In this document: in pieces, positions 31,626-40,252 of the stretch | How the letters are laid out: each line of letters starts with the position of its first letter | How positions within the stretch are numbered: position 1 is the first letter of the stretch | Assembly (NCBI GenBank): GCA_016214955.1 | Contig: JACRMN010000017.1 | Span: 186,001 to 250,000 of the forward strand | DNA from: Deltaproteobacteria bacterium | GTDB taxonomy: Bacteria; Myxococcota; Myxococcia; Myxococcales; Anaeromyxobacteraceae | DNA: 64,000 nt | Direction of reading: 5' to 3' | Notes under the pieces: model-generated | Told to the model about the DNA's origin: nothing | Seen by the model: the letters and a program-made list of their open reading frames with translations, nothing else | Databases searched by the model: none | Translations under genes and position numbers: made by a program

Positions 31626-32876
31626 ATGAACGCGAAGACGCCGCCGATCCTGGCCCTCGGGCTGGCCGCCCTGGCGGCCCTCCCGGCCCACGCCTCCGAG
31701 GACCGCCACCACTCCGGCGCCGAGATCCAGCTCGGGACACGGCCCTTCTACCTCGTCCAGGGCATGGACGAGGGGCCGCTCAAGGACCGGCTGACGCAGT
31801 GCCAGGACGGCCCCTTCCGCCGCACCGAATTTTCCATCGGCCACCGGGGCGCCGCCCTCCAGTTCCCCGAGCACTCGGACGTCTCCTACCGGGCCGGGGC
31901 CCGCATGGGCGCCGGCATCGTCGAGTGCGACGTCACCTTCACGAGTGACGGCCATCTCGTCTGCCGGCACAGCGAGTGCGACCTCCACACCACCACCGAC
32001 ATCGTGGCTACAGAACTCAACCAGAAGTGCACGGTGCCCTGGACCGGGCCGGTGGGGCCGAACCCCGCGCCGCAGTGCTGCACCAGCGACCTGACGCTGG
32101 CCGAGTTCAAGACCCTCCACGCCAAGATGGACGCCAGCAACCCCTCGGCCACCACCCCCCATGGCTACCTGGGCGGCACGGCGAGCTGGCGCACCGACCT
32201 CTACACCGGGCGCGCCCAGGTGCTGTCCTTCCGCGAGAGCATCGAGCTCAACCGCCGCATGGGCGTGAAGCACACGCCCGAGCTCAAGGGCGCCACGCAC
32301 CAGGACCGCGTCGACGCCATCTTCGGGAGCCAGGAGCGGTACGCCCAGGCGCTCGTCGACGAGCTCGCCGCGGCCGGCGTCCCGCCCGGCGACGTCTTCG
32401 CTCAGTCCTTCAACCTGGCCGACGTCGCCTACTGGCTGCGGGCTGCCCCGCGGCTGGGCCGCCAGGCGGTCTACCTCGACAGCATCGACCCCACCGTCTC
32501 GCCGCCCATCCCGCGCCTCACCGCCGCGCAGCTCCGCGAGATCAGGCGCCAGGGCGTGCGCATCATCGCCCCGCCCACCTTCGCGCTGCTGGCGGTGAAC
32601 GCCGCCGGTGAGATCGTTCCCTCCGACTACGCCCGCGACATCCAGGCGGCCGGCCTCGAGATCATCGCCTGGACATTCGAGCGCTCCGACCTGCGCGGCG
32701 GCGCCGCCACCGGGGGCTGGTACTGGCTGTTCGACCCCCAGGGGCGGGCCGTAAAGAAGGACGCCGACATGTACCAGGCGCTCGACGTGCTGGCCCGCGA
32801 CGTGAAGATCCGCGGGATCTTCTCCGACTGGCCGGCGACGGTGAGCTACTACGCCAGCTGCATGGGCCTGAAGTAG
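31626..32876 (+). CDS. Exported glycerophosphodiester phosphodiesterase
   Basis: A 416-residue periplasmic enzyme (signal peptide MNAKTPPILALGLAALAALPAHA) that cleaves glycerophosphodiesters to sn-glycerol-3-phosphate. Motifs of the GDPD TIM barrel are present: IGHRGAALQFPEHS with the catalytic His, ECDVTFTSDGHLVCRHS with the second His and acidic metal ligands, and TPELKG. It is longer than E. coli GlpQ (about 360) because of an insert near residues 120-190. AAGGAG lies 8 bp before the ATG. It fits the phosphate-scavenging context; a Pho box upstream is only weakly suggested. Confidence 0.9.
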   Translation: MNAKTPPILALGLAALAALPAHASEDRHHSGAEIQLGTRPFYLVQGMDEGPLKDRLTQCQDGPFRRTEFSIGHRGAALQFPEHSDVSYRAGARMGAGIVECDVTFTSDGHLVCRHSECDLHTTTDIVATELNQKCTVPWTGPVGPNPAPQCCTSDLTLAEFKTLHAKMDASNPSATTPHGYLGGTASWRTDLYTGRAQVLSFRESIELNRRMGVKHTPELKGATHQDRVDAIFGSQERYAQALVDELAAAGVPPGDVFAQSFNLADVAYWLRAAPRLGRQAVYLDSIDPTVSPPIPRLTAAQLREIRRQGVRIIAPPTFALLAVNAAGEIVPSDYARDIQAAGLEIIAWTFERSDLRGGAATGGWYWLFDPQGRAVKKDADMYQALDVLARDVKIRGIFSDWPATVSYYASCMGLK

Positions 32877-32888
32877 CCGGCCCCGGCT

Positions 32889-33359
32889 TCAGACCTCCCG
32901 GGCCGGGACGCTCGCCGGCCCGGGGGGCACCACCAGCACCGGGCAGCGCACGCGCTCGACCACGCCGCGGGCCACCGACCCCAGCACCGCCGCTCCGATG
33001 GCGCCGCGCCCGTGGGTCCCCATGACCACCAGGTCGCAAGCGAAGTCGCTGACGAACCGGGCGATCTCCTCGGCGGCCGGCCCGGTCAACTCGCTGGCGG
33101 TCACCACCGCACCGGGCGCCAGCCTTTCCGCATCGGCCTGCCAGGCCCGCAGCTCGGCACCGCGGTCGGCCTCCTGCCGCGCCGGCCAGGTGGGCGGCGC
33201 GAGCATCGACCCGGCGCCCCCCGACCTGGGGGGCGGGCTCACGTGCAGGAGGAGCAGCTCGGCGCCGGTCTCGCGCGAGATGGCCGCCGCCTGGCGGAGC
33301 GCCGCGCCCGAGCTCTCCGTGAAGTCGGTGGGGCAGCAGATCCGCTTCCAGATCGCCAT
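32889..33359 (-). CDS. Universal stress protein (UspA family)
   Basis: A 156-residue protein with one Usp domain: CCPTDFTESSGAAL at the start, HVSPPP, and the ATP-binding GTHGRGAIGAAVLGSVA, which fits G-2x-G-9x-G-S. The ATG at 33359 has GAGGAGG 5 bp upstream. It is divergent from the phosphatase operon, and the Pho box in the 185-bp gap could influence both directions. Confidence 0.9.
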   Translation of the reverse strand: MAIWKRICCPTDFTESSGAALRQAAAISRETGAELLLLHVSPPPRSGGAGSMLAPPTWPARQEADRGAELRAWQADAERLAPGAVVTASELTGPAAEEIARFVSDFACDLVVMGTHGRGAIGAAVLGSVARGVVERVRCPVLVVPPGPASVPAREV

Positions 33360-33458
33360 GGTGGCCTCCTCGCGCCCTCGCCCGCTCAAGGCCCGACCAT
33401 ACCGCAGCGGAACCTGCCGCAGCCCGAGATCTTCCGGGGCAAGGCGTTCTTCAGCGGG

Positions 33459-33485
33459 GTCGCACAACCTTCACCGTTCCTTCAC
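33459..33485 (+). promoter_or_regulatory. Pho box upstream of the phosphatase operon
   Basis: TTCAC at 33470-33474 and 33481-33485 are 11 bp apart, with a weaker GTCGC at 33459-33463 keeping the same phase. This matches the half-site spacing upstream of phoB and pstS. No good -10 box follows at the expected place, so the promoter itself is less certain. Confidence 0.55.
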
Positions 33486-33544
33486 GGCACCGCACCGGCC
33501 CGGGGTGCACCTTCTCCGCACCCTTCAACGGAGCCGGAGAACCC

Positions 33545-33964
33545 ATGCTGCCACTCGCCGCCCTGGTGCTCCTCGCCGCATCGCTGGCCGCGGAGCCTTC
33601 GTCGTCCGCCGCCGACCTCCCCACCCTGGGCGTGCGCGAGCTCTCGGGCTCCGCCGGCCCCAGCGCCCGGGCCCGCGCCCTGGCCGGGAGCCGCGTGCGG
33701 CTGGTGGGCTTCATGGCCCGGCTCGAGGAGCCGGGCTCCGGCGGGTTCTGGCTGGCGCAGCGGCCGGTGGAGTGCGACGAGAGCGGCGCCGGCACCGGCG
33801 ACCTTCCCCCCGGTGCGGTCCGGGTCCTGATGGACGGCGACCCGCCCGAGCCCATCACCGGCCCCATCGCCGTCACCGGCGTCCTGGAGCTCGGCGGCGA
33901 GCAGCAGGTCTCGTTCCTCCGGCTGCGGCTCGACCCGCGCCCTGCCTCTTCCCCCCAGCCGTAA
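33545..33964 (+). CDS. Secreted small protein upstream of phosphatase
   Basis: A 139-residue protein with a signal peptide (LPLAALVLLAASLAAEPSS). The mature part (GSRVRLVGFMARL, GGFWLAQRPVECDES, VRVLMDG, PIAVTGVLELG) looks like a small beta-barrel, similar in layout to DUF3299-type OB folds; that similarity is tentative. It is 21 bp upstream of the alkaline phosphatase in a probable operon with a Pho box in front, so it may assist phosphatase export, metal loading or attachment. Confidence 0.6.
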   Translation: MLPLAALVLLAASLAAEPSSSAADLPTLGVRELSGSAGPSARARALAGSRVRLVGFMARLEEPGSGGFWLAQRPVECDESGAGTGDLPPGAVRVLMDGDPPEPITGPIAVTGVLELGGEQQVSFLRLRLDPRPASSPQP

Positions 33965-33985
33965 CCGCGAGAAACGGAGCCACAC

Positions 33986-36007
33986 ATGCGCATCCCGAGG
34001 ATCCTCCGCAGCACCTTCACCGCCCTCCTCCTGCTGGCGGCCGGCGCCGCCTCGGCCCTGCCAGCGGGCGTGTCCCTGGTCCCGCCCGACGGGGCCCGCT
34101 TCCTGGAGGGGCAGCGCTTCGACGTGCGCGTCGAGGGGAAGGGGACCGGCCCGTACGCCGCCAGCCTGACGCTGGACGGCAGGCCCCTGGCCTTCACCTC
34201 GGGTGAGCAGAACAGCCTGACCACCGACGGCATCACCGCCGCCGGCTGGGGCGGCTTCAACCGGCGCGGCCAGGCCATCGGTGCGCCCGGCCTGCACACC
34301 CTGGCCGCCACCTTCACCGACGCGACAGGCACGGTCACCGTCACCTCGCGGATCCAGGTGGTGGGGATCGGCGGCGGGCGCGGGGACGACCGCCGCGCCG
34401 CCCGCAACCTCATCGTCTTCCTGGGCGACGGCATGGGCGTGGCCCACCGCACCGCGGCACGGCTGGTGAAGTACGGCGTGACCGGCGGCGATCCGCTGGG
34501 CCGCCTGGAGATGGACGGCTTCCCCGGCACCGGCCTGGTCAGCACCCACTCGCTCAACAGCATCGTCACCGACTCGGCCCCGGGCATGGCCTGCTACTCC
34601 ACCGGCAGCCACGCCAACAACAACCAGGAGGGCGTGTACCCGGCCCACACCCTGAGCCCCTTCCTCCAGCCGCGGGTCGAGTACATGGGCGAGTACCTGC
34701 ACCGGGTGAAGGGCACCTCGCTGGGCATCGTCACCACCGCCGACGTCGAGGACGCCACCCCGGCCGCCAACATGGTTCACACCGGCAACCGCAACGCCGG
34801 CACCGGGATCGTGGACCAGTACCTCGACGAGCGCGGCAACAGCGGGCTGGCGGTCCTCCTCGGCGGCGGGCGCCGCTGGTTCCTGCCCGCCGGCCAGTTC
34901 GGCTCGTCGCGCAGCGCCTCCACCGACTACGCCGGCCTGCCTGCCGACCTGCTCGCGGCCTGGGGCCTGCCGGCCCAGGCGACCGGCGCCGCCGACCCGT
35001 CCCGCGACCTCATCGCCGGGTTCCAGGCCGCCGGCTTCAGCTACGCCGACAGCGCCACCACCCTGCGCGGCGCCCTGGCGGCCCGGCCCGACCGCCTCCT
35101 CGGCCTCTTCGGCTACGGCAACATGAACGTGGCACTCGACAAGGTCGCCAAGCGGCGCGCTCCCTCGGCGCCCGGGGTGGTGGACGACTACCACGCCCCC
35201 GACCAGCCCATGCTCGACGAGATGACCGAGGCGGCGCTGCAGGTGCTCTCCCGCAACCGGCATGGCTTCGTGCTCATGGTCGAGGGGGCACACATCGACA
35301 AGCAGAGCCACCTCATGGACCCCGACCGCGCCATCGGCGAGGTGATCGAGCTCGACAACGCCGTGGGCGTGGCGCGCCGCTTCGCCGACCGGGCCGGCGA
35401 CACCGTGGTGGTGGTGCTGGCCGATCACGAGTGCTCCGGCTTCAGCCTCATCGGCGCGCTCAACGCCTTCGACTCCCGCGGGCTGACCGGGCCGGGTGGC
35501 AGTGCCGCCGCCACCGCCGCGCTCCCTTCCGACGCCGCGGTCCTCGACCCCGCCCAGATCCCGGGCCGGCAGCGGGCCGTGGGCACCTACGACGCCGCCG
35601 GCTTCCCGCGCTACACCATGGCCTCCGACGGCTACCCGGCCACCATGGACGTGGACGGCAAGGTGCTCGTCGGCTACGGCGCCGCCGGCGACCGGTACGA
35701 GACCTGGCTCTGGAAGCCGCTGCCGGTCACCGACAGCCTGCTCCCCTCCGACATCAAGGCCGAGATGGCCGCCAAGGGCTACAGGCGCGAGCCCATCCAG
35801 CGGCTCTCCGACACCAGCGGCTTCTTCGTGCGCGGCAACGTCACCGGCCTGCAGGCGGTCCACACCGCCGCCGACATCCCGGTCTCGGCCTACTCCACCG
35901 GCAGCGAGGCCTGGCGCGACTTCGTGGGGGTGCAGACCAACACCGACGTCTTCTTCAAGCTGATGCGGGCGGCCCTGGCCGGGGACCGGGAGCGGCACCG
36001 GGACTGA
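33986..36007 (+). CDS. Exported alkaline phosphatase (PhoA superfamily)
   Basis: A 673-residue secreted phosphomonoesterase. The signal peptide covers residues 1-24; an extra N-terminal beta domain (about 25-125) precedes the catalytic core. Metal ligand Asp148 lies in FLGDGMG and nucleophile Ser197 in TDSAPGM. Further ligands are suggested by VEGAHIDKQSH and VLADHECSG. The fold order fits PhoA; the protein is larger than E. coli PhoA (about 470) because of the N-terminal domain and a C-terminal insertion. A strong hairpin follows the stop. It is probably phosphate-starvation induced. Confidence 0.9.
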   Translation: MRIPRILRSTFTALLLLAAGAASALPAGVSLVPPDGARFLEGQRFDVRVEGKGTGPYAASLTLDGRPLAFTSGEQNSLTTDGITAAGWGGFNRRGQAIGAPGLHTLAATFTDATGTVTVTSRIQVVGIGGGRGDDRRAARNLIVFLGDGMGVAHRTAARLVKYGVTGGDPLGRLEMDGFPGTGLVSTHSLNSIVTDSAPGMACYSTGSHANNNQEGVYPAHTLSPFLQPRVEYMGEYLHRVKGTSLGIVTTADVEDATPAANMVHTGNRNAGTGIVDQYLDERGNSGLAVLLGGGRRWFLPAGQFGSSRSASTDYAGLPADLLAAWGLPAQATGAADPSRDLIAGFQAAGFSYADSATTLRGALAARPDRLLGLFGYGNMNVALDKVAKRRAPSAPGVVDDYHAPDQPMLDEMTEAALQVLSRNRHGFVLMVEGAHIDKQSHLMDPDRAIGEVIELDNAVGVARRFADRAGDTVVVVLADHECSGFSLIGALNAFDSRGLTGPGGSAAATAALPSDAAVLDPAQIPGRQRAVGTYDAAGFPRYTMASDGYPATMDVDGKVLVGYGAAGDRYETWLWKPLPVTDSLLPSDIKAEMAAKGYRREPIQRLSDTSGFFVRGNVTGLQAVHTAADIPVSAYSTGSEAWRDFVGVQTNTDVFFKLMRAALAGDRERHRD

Positions 36008-36031
36008 GCCGCCGCCGCGCGGAGCAGCGAG

Positions 36032-36063
36032 CGAGGGTCCCCGGCGCCGCCCGGGGGCCCTCG
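36032..36063 (+). terminator. Strong hairpin after alkaline phosphatase
   Basis: A 13-bp stem with one G-T pair (36032-36044 with 36051-36063) and a 6-base loop begins 25 bp after the phosphatase stop. No T-run follows, so it is a probable rather than canonical intrinsic terminator. Confidence 0.6.
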
Positions 36064-36129
36064 TGGCGCCGTCGTCGGTCCGGCGACGGGCCGTGTCCCC
36101 GGGGCACCGGGTGCGCCCCGGAGGCGCGC

Positions 36130-36258
36130 GCCGAGGTGTACCAGCACCGGCCCGAGATCTCGGCCTTCGAGCAGGCGGCGCCGATCGGCTCCAACGACGC
36201 GCCGGCCGGCCGCCGCGCCAACCGGCGCGTGGGCCTGGAGATCGTCCCGGCGCCCTGA
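36130..36258 (+). pseudogene. Remnant of an OmpA-type C-terminal domain
   Basis: The last 42 codons before a TGA at 36256 read as AEVYQHRPEI ... PIGSNDAPAGRRANRRVGLEI, matching the end of OmpA/MotB peptidoglycan-binding domains (SNDTxxGRAxNRRVEI), including the arginine next to the conserved NRR. No upstream part of the domain is present in frame, so this is a decayed fragment. Confidence 0.6.
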
Positions 36259-36513
36259 GGGGCCGCGGGGAACGGCGGGACGCCGCAGCGCCAGGGTTGC
36301 GCTGCGGGTCCCACCCACGGCCGCGCTCCCGCAGTGAAGTGGGCCGTGTCCTGCCAGGTCGCCGCGAGACCGCGGCCCGGGAAGCATGGCAGCGGGCAGC
36401 GCCGCCGCCCGTGACGGATGTGCAAGGAGGTGGCAACGGTGCCGGCACCGCCGCCACCCAGTCGTCGCACGGGACGCATCGGGCCGTCACCGCAGGCGCG
36501 CACCCTCGCCGGC
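36259..36513. other. Intergenic region upstream of glycosyltransferase operon
   Basis: No gene is supported here. A GTCAC at 36486-36490 with weaker half-sites 11 and 22 bp upstream (CGCAT, GTCGC) could be a degenerate Pho box for the next gene, but this is weak. Confidence 0.35.
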
Positions 36514-37692
36514 ATGGCCCACGCCGCCGCCGTCGCGCTGCTCGCCCTCGGATCGCTCGGGACTCTGCTGCTCCTCGCCCAGCTGCTCTCCCTGCGGCGC
36601 CACCTGGCCGTGCCGGCGCCGCGCCGCGAGGGGCCGCGCACCTTCTCCATCCTCAAGCCGCTCTGCGGCCTGGACGACGACCTGGCGGCCAACCTGGAGT
36701 CCTTCGCCGCCCTGGAGGCGCCGGCCTACGAGGTGCTGCTCGGCGTGCGCAGCACCGCCGACACCGCCTTCCCCCTGGCCATGGCCCTGGCCCGGCGCGA
36801 CCCGCGCTTCCGGGTGGTGGTGCAGCGCGGCGCGGCCGGCGCCAACCCCAAGGTGAACCAGCTCGTCACCCTGGCCGCCGAGGCCCGCAACGCGGTCCTG
36901 GTCGTCAGCGACTCCAACGTGCGGGTGGCACCCGGCTACCTGCGCGAGATCTCCGCGCTGCTGGCCGACCCGGAGGTGGGCCTCGTCACCCACCTGGTGG
37001 CCGGGGCGGGCGAGCGCCGCCTGGGCTCGCTCCTCGACCACCTCCACCTCACCGGCTTCGTGGCGCCGGCGCTGGTGGGCGCCAAGCGGCTCGCCGGCCG
37101 CGACATCGTGGTGGGAAAGTCGATGGCCTTCCGCCGCGAGGACCTGGAGGCGCTGGGAGGCTTCGCCGCCGCGCGCGACTTCCTGGCCGAGGACTACGTG
37201 CTCGGCACCCTGGTCTCCCGCAAGCTGGGCAAGCGCGTGGCCCTGGCGCACCGGCCCGTCGTCCAGGTGAGCCACTCGCGCGGCGTTGCCGACTTCCTGG
37301 GCCGGTACGCCCGCTGGGCGGTCCTGCACCGCACCACCACCGGCCGGACGGTGCACCTCGCCCAGGCGATGCTCAACCCGGTGCTGCTGGCGGCCGCGGC
37401 CCTGGTGCTCGACCCCGGTCCGGAGACGGCGCTGGGCCTCGCCGGCGCGTGCCTCGCCAAGGCGGCGCTGGAGGGCGCCGCGGGGCGGTTGCTCCGGCCC
37501 GGTGGCTTCGCGCCCTGGCAGCTCTTGCTGGTGCCGGTGAAGGATCTGCTGCTGGCCTGGCCCTGGGCGCAGGCCCTCTGGGAGAGCGAGGTGAGCTGGC
37601 GCGGCAACCGCCTGCGGGTCCACGAGGGCACGCGCGTCGAGCCGGCCGCGGACGAGGCCCCCTGGACCGCCGCGGGTCCACGCGCCGCCTGA
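36514..37692 (+). CDS. Ceramide glucosyltransferase-like glycosyltransferase (GT21/HpnI type)
   Basis: A 392-residue membrane glycosyltransferase. An N-terminal helix (AAAVALLALGSLGTLLLLAQLL) anchors a GT-A domain with the GT21 signature: D1 in KPLCGLDDDL, D2 in VVSDSNV, D3 in AEDYVLG, and the (Q/R)xxRW motif as RYARW. C-terminal hydrophobic segments follow. Family members transfer a sugar from a nucleotide donor to ceramide, diacylglycerol or hopanoid acceptors. The ATG at 36514 opens the anchor helix; an earlier ATG-free extension adds only basic, proline-rich residues. It is followed by a second glycosyltransferase. Confidence 0.87.
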   Translation: MAHAAAVALLALGSLGTLLLLAQLLSLRRHLAVPAPRREGPRTFSILKPLCGLDDDLAANLESFAALEAPAYEVLLGVRSTADTAFPLAMALARRDPRFRVVVQRGAAGANPKVNQLVTLAAEARNAVLVVSDSNVRVAPGYLREISALLADPEVGLVTHLVAGAGERRLGSLLDHLHLTGFVAPALVGAKRLAGRDIVVGKSMAFRREDLEALGGFAAARDFLAEDYVLGTLVSRKLGKRVALAHRPVVQVSHSRGVADFLGRYARWAVLHRTTTGRTVHLAQAMLNPVLLAAAALVLDPGPETALGLAGACLAKAALEGAAGRLLRPGGFAPWQLLLVPVKDLLLAWPWAQALWESEVSWRGNRLRVHEGTRVEPAADEAPWTAAGPRAA

Positions 37693-37716
37693 GCCCGCCG
37701 CGTCTCCGGAGGAACC

Positions 37717-39051
37717 CTGCACACCGTCATCGCGCCCCAGACTCCCCGCCCCGCCGACGCCTCCGCCAGGCCACTCCTGGTCTCCCTGGAGATGGGGTAC
37801 GGCCACCTGCGCGCCGCGCGACCGCTGGCAGACGAGCTCGCCACCGGCCTCCTGCACGCCGACCGGGAGCCGCTGGCCGACGCCCGGGAGCGCAAGCTCT
37901 GGCACCGGGTGCGCTCGGCCTACGAGGCCGCCTCGCGCCTCTCGCAGGTCCCGGTGGTGGGGGCGCCGCTCAAGGCGCTGCTCGACCGGCTCACCGAGAT
38001 TCCGCCGCTCCACCCGAGGCGCGACCTGTCGGCGCCGACGCTGACCGCCTGGGCGCTCGACCGGACCATCGGCATGGGGCTGGGGGAGGGGATGGTGGGC
38101 CTGCTGCGCGAGAGCGGCAGGCCGCTGCTCACCACCTTCTTCGCGCCGGCGCTGGTGGCCGACAGGGCCGGGCTGGACCGCGTCTACTGCGTGGTCACCG
38201 ATACCGACGTGAACCGCGCCTGGGTCCCGGTGCGCCCCGGCGCCACGCGCATCCGCTACCTCGTGCCCACGCTGCGCACCGGCCGCAGGCTGGAGCAGTA
38301 CGGCGTGCCTGCCGCCCGAATCCGCGTCACCGGCTTCCCGCTGCCTGGGGCGCTCCTGGGAGGCCCGGGGCTCCCGGCCCTGCGCCGCAACCTGGCGGCG
38401 CGGGTGGTGCGGCTCGACCCGCGGCGCGCCTTCCGGGGCGAGTGGGGGCCGGAGCTGGACCACTTCCTGGGGGAGCTGCCGCGCGAGGAGGAGCGCAGGC
38501 CGCCGCTCGTCACCTTCGCCGTGGGCGGGGCCGGCGCCCAGGCCGAGCTGGCGCGCCGCTTCCTGCCCGCGCTCCGCAAGGCGCTGCTGGAGAGCCGGCT
38601 GCGGCTGGCGCTGGTCGCCGGGGTGCGGCCCGAGGTCCGGCACCTCTTCGAGGAGGCGGTGGCGGAGGCCAGGCTGGCGGGCTGCCCGCAGGTGGAGATC
38701 CTGCAGGAGCCGGGCTTCGACGCCTACTACGAAGCCTTCAACGCGCTCCTCGCCCGGACCGACGTGCTCTGGACGAAGCCCAGCGAGATGACCTTCTACG
38801 CCGCGCTCGGCCTGCCGATGATCTGCGCGCCGCCGGTGGGCGTCCACGAGCAGCGCAACCGGCGCTGGGTGCGGGAGGCAGGAGCAGGGCTGAAGCAGCG
38901 CGACCCGGCCCACGCCGGCGAGTGGCTCCTCGACCTGGTGGACGAGGGGGCGCTGGCTGCCGCCGCCTGGGCCGGCTACGTCCGGCTGCCGAAGTTCGGG
39001 CTGCGGCGGATCCTCGAGGAGGTGGCGGCTTCCCCGGAGCTTGGTCCCTAG
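37717..39051 (+). CDS. GT-B glycosyltransferase, MGDG-synthase-like
   Basis: About 444 residues. LLVSLEMGYGHLRAA is a GT-B N-terminal loop as in monogalactosyldiacylglycerol synthases and MurG relatives; FAVGGAGAQAELARRF and KPSEMTFYAALGLPMICAPPVGVHEQRNRRW are the donor-site blocks. The frame has no ATG, GTG or TTG before the ATG at 37792, which would cut the first strand; a CTG at 37717 has GGAGG 4 bp upstream and is the likely start. It lies 24 bp after the GT21-like gene. Together they could make a glycolipid with two sugars; acceptor and sugar are unknown. Confidence 0.72.
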   Translation: MHTVIAPQTPRPADASARPLLVSLEMGYGHLRAARPLADELATGLLHADREPLADARERKLWHRVRSAYEAASRLSQVPVVGAPLKALLDRLTEIPPLHPRRDLSAPTLTAWALDRTIGMGLGEGMVGLLRESGRPLLTTFFAPALVADRAGLDRVYCVVTDTDVNRAWVPVRPGATRIRYLVPTLRTGRRLEQYGVPAARIRVTGFPLPGALLGGPGLPALRRNLAARVVRLDPRRAFRGEWGPELDHFLGELPREEERRPPLVTFAVGGAGAQAELARRFLPALRKALLESRLRLALVAGVRPEVRHLFEEAVAEARLAGCPQVEILQEPGFDAYYEAFNALLARTDVLWTKPSEMTFYAALGLPMICAPPVGVHEQRNRRWVREAGAGLKQRDPAHAGEWLLDLVDEGALAAAAWAGYVRLPKFGLRRILEEVAASPELGP

Positions 39052-39054
39052 CTT

Positions 39055-39220
39055 GGTCCCTACCCAGAGTAATCATCGGTCCCTACCCAGAGTGGTCATG
39101 ACGCGCTCCCCGACTCCCGCCGGCGCGTCATCGCCCTGATTCCCTGTGCTTGGAGCGTCATTACTCTGGGTAGGGATGACGCTAGGAATGACGCGGTAGG
39201 GATGACGCGGGCAGGGATGT
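39055..39220. repeat. Cluster of direct and inverted REP-like repeats
   Basis: Two 22-bp near-identical copies, GGTCCCTACCCAGAGT plus AATCAT or GGTCAT, lie at 39055-39076 and 39078-39099. An inverted copy (TCATTACTCTGGGTAGGGAT) is at 39158-39177. Degenerate 12-bp units TAGGGATGACGC follow at 39171, 39183 and 39197. TGACGCG (39098) and CGCGTCA (39124) add an internal inverted repeat. The cluster fills the gap between convergent genes and can form long hairpins. No transposase is adjacent. Confidence 0.75.
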
Positions 39221-39230
39221 GCGCCACCCC

Positions 39231-40016
39231 TCACGCCGCCGCCGGCGCCCCCTCTTCCCACGCCAGCGCCTGGCGGGCCCAGTCGCGGCAGTCGAGCCAG
39301 CCCACGGCGCGGAGCCGGCCGCCCCCGTGGCGCAGCACCCGCACCCGCCCCAGCTCCGGGCTGGCGCCGGCGTTGAAGATCCGCAGCGGCCGTGCCGAGC
39401 CCAGCGCCAGGGTCGACTCGCTCGTGGCGTGGCGGTGGCCGTGGAGCACCAGGTCGCACCGCCCCAGCAGGCGGCCCAGCAGGTGCTCCCCCAGCGCCAG
39501 CTCCCCGGCGTTGGGCCAGCCGAGCCGCGTGGAGACCCGCTCCCAGAATCCGTCCTCCGGCAGCTCGTGGAGGTGGTGGTGCAGCATCACCACCGTGAGC
39601 GCGCCTGGCGCGGCCACGGCCAGCGCCTCCTCCACCTGGGCCACGTCGCCGTGGGAGAGCTCCCCGTGGCCGTCGAGCAGCGAGTGGCGGTTGTGGGGCG
39701 CGGTCGAGTCCACCCGCACCAGGTGCAGCCCCTCCCCGGCGCGCACCTGCACCCGGCCGGCCATCATCCAGCGGCCGGCGTCGTCGCCGAGCCGGTCGTG
39801 GTTGCCGGGCACCAGCGCCACCCGGTCCCGCAGCGGAGCGAAGAGGCGGCGGAAGGTGCGCAGCTCCTCCACGCGGCCGCGGTGGGTGACGTCGCCGCTC
39901 ACCAGCACCTCGTCGACCCGCGCCGCCAGCAGGGCCTGCGCCAGGGCGCGAGCCGCCTCGTCGTTGGCCGCCGACTTGCCGATGTGCAGGTCCGAGACGT
40001 GAGCGATGGTCGGCAC
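39231..40016 (-). CDS. Calcineurin-like metallophosphoesterase
   Basis: A 261-residue protein with the complete metallophosphoesterase motif set: DLHIG (residues 9-13), GDVTH, GNHD, a VMLHHHLHE block and GHRH. It lacks a signal peptide and is cytoplasmic. The nearest functional groups are cyclic-nucleotide phosphodiesterases of the CpdA type, but the substrate cannot be fixed. The start is a GTG at 40016 with GGAGG 9 bp upstream. The 236 bp between this gene and the next on the same strand contain no gene. Confidence 0.88.
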   Translation of the reverse strand: MPTIAHVSDLHIGKSAANDEAARALAQALLAARVDEVLVSGDVTHRGRVEELRTFRRLFAPLRDRVALVPGNHDRLGDDAGRWMMAGRVQVRAGEGLHLVRVDSTAPHNRHSLLDGHGELSHGDVAQVEEALAVAAPGALTVVMLHHHLHELPEDGFWERVSTRLGWPNAGELALGEHLLGRLLGRCDLVLHGHRHATSESTLALGSARPLRIFNAGASPELGRVRVLRHGGGRLRAVGWLDCRDWARQALAWEEGAPAAA

Positions 40017-40252
40017 CGGCCCAATCCTCCTGCGCGCCGCTTCTCGTCGCGCGCCGCCATGTCACCAGGCCCGGGTGACGGCGATGCCGCGCCCCGCGGG
40101 CGAACGCGTGAACTCCGCAGATGGCGGGTCGTTGCCGGGCCGATGCCCGGTCCCAGCAAGTCCGGCTCTGCTGCGAGTCCTTCGCCGCGCCAGGAAGGGC
40201 CCTCGAGGCGTTCCCTAGGGGCTTCCCCGTCTTCGCGGGGCCGGCCGCCCGG

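Noticed and set aside
39055-39220. The repeat cluster as a CRISPR array or replication iterons
   Set aside because: Repeats are of mixed orientation and spacing with no uniform spacers, and no cas or replication gene is near.
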